Positions 63,612 to 64,000 of a stretch of 64,000 nt of DNA are shown here, one piece after another. Both the position numbers and the translations under genes were made by a program. Positions within the stretch are counted from its first letter, which is position 1. Each line of letters begins with the position of its first letter. Location: assembly GCA_963697205.1 (NCBI GenBank), contig CAVONB010000016.1, positions 186,001 to 250,000 on the forward strand. Direction: 5' to 3'. The notes beneath the pieces are model-generated. The model was given only the letters and a program-made list of their open reading frames with translations. It was not told where the DNA came from and did not search any database. Source of the stretch: CAVONB01 sp963697205 (lineage in GTDB: Bacteria > Pseudomonadota > Alphaproteobacteria > Rhizobiales > Hyphomicrobiaceae).

Positions 63612-64000
63612 ATGGCCGCGAAGACAAAGATCGAGGGCCGCATGACCGGCGGCCGCGCGCTGGCCGAAATGCTGAAGCTGTCGGGCGTGGGGCCGATGTT
63701 CGGTATGGGCGGCTTCCAGCTGCTGCCGTTCTACGACGCGGTCGCGCAACTGGAGATGCGCCATCACCTGATCAATGACGAGCGCACGGGCGCGTTCGCT
63801 GCCGACGCCTACGCGCGCGTCACGAACCGCGTCGGCGTGTGCGACGCGACACTCGGGCCCGGCGCCACGAACCTCGTCACGGCGCTCGTTGAAAGTCTCA
63901 ACGGCGGCACGCCGATGGTGGCCATCACGGGCGACGCCAACCGCCAGCACGCGACCAAGAATATGACGCAGGAGTGCAATCAGGTCGACATCCTGCGCCC
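63612..64000 (+). CDS. Thiamine-diphosphate enzyme, acetolactate-synthase-like (partial, C-terminus off the window)
   Basis: The first ~130 residues of a TPP-dependent enzyme: GRALAEMLKLSGVGPMFGMG and the catalytic Glu in NDERTGAFAADAYAR, followed by TLGPGATNLVTALVES and MVAITGDANRQHATKNM. This is the conserved pyrimidine-binding N-terminal domain (acetolactate synthase, glyoxylate carboligase, sulfoacetaldehyde acetyltransferase type). ATG 63612 has AGGGAGTG upstream. It forms a likely operon with the duplicated-domain protein. The rest is beyond the window, so the subclass cannot be set. Confidence 0.88.
   Translation, partial: MAAKTKIEGRMTGGRALAEMLKLSGVGPMFGMGGFQLLPFYDAVAQLEMRHHLINDERTGAFAADAYARVTNRVGVCDATLGPGATNLVTALVESLNGGTPMVAITGDANRQHATKNMTQECNQVDILR

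Overview
This 64 kb window is GC-rich, gene-dense chromosomal DNA from an alphaproteobacterium, most likely Hyphomicrobiales (Rhizobiales). The evidence is a TIGR02301-type exported protein, a class I PHA synthase next to an aminotransferase - homoserine dehydrogenase - glpX - recJ block (an order I associate with Bradyrhizobium-like genomes), tripartite tricarboxylate (TTT) transport genes, and many MocA-type oxidoreductases, CoA-transferases and molybdenum hydroxylases. I see no rRNA, CRISPR array, prophage or transposase gene. One tRNA-Met (CAT) gene is present.

Layout. 1-4.7 kb: a partial Lrp/AsnC regulator divergent from a threonine ammonia-lyase with an ACT domain, then an orphan thiamine-diphosphate enzyme of the AceE/transketolase type and an ABM-domain protein. 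4.7-9.7 kb: a Gfo/Idh/MocA dehydrogenase, a coupled pair of uncharacterised genes (small 'GHRH' protein plus DUF6745-like protein) and a large L,D-transpeptidase. 9.9-14.7 kb: a plus-strand run of SMP-30-like lactonase, medium-chain reductase, CaiB-type CoA-transferase and HMGL-like carboxyltransferase. 14.7-16.8 kb: rarA and a ZIP metal transporter.

16.9-31.6 kb: a long minus-strand catabolic locus. In transcription order it holds an amidohydrolase, an IclR regulator, a zinc alcohol dehydrogenase, a RidA protein, a three-part molybdenum hydroxylase, a TctCBA transporter, a MocA-type dehydrogenase, an alpha/beta hydrolase and a thiamine-diphosphate C-C lyase resembling IolD. I read it as an uptake and degradation pathway for an unidentified (possibly cyclic) organic acid. 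31.6-33.7 kb: a nested inverted-repeat element that carries a copy of the 3' end of ettA, abutting an ettA gene broken by about eleven single-base indels.

34-48.5 kb: mixed housekeeping and accessory genes (YciE-like ferritin fold, cyclase, NIPSNAP, LOG-type hydrolase, DMT and LysE exporters, omega-aminotransferase, GMC oxidoreductase, haloacid dehalogenase, chorismate synthase, HMCES/YedK peptidase, NUDIX, TIGR02301). 48.6-58.6 kb: the phaC / aminotransferase / hom / glpX / recJ / tRNA-Met core block. 58.9-64 kb: a small lipoprotein, a GST, a serine hydrolase, a MetE-like methyltransferase, a protein made of two copies of an unknown domain, and the start of another acetolactate-synthase-like enzyme.

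Five conserved genes between 18.5 and 39.2 kb (IolD-like, molybdenum hydroxylase, zinc dehydrogenase, ettA, aminotransferase) carry one-base indels, nearly all insertions. This looks more like assembly or base-calling error than biology, so their pseudogene status should be treated as provisional. Shadow ORFs are abundant because of the high GC and were ignored.
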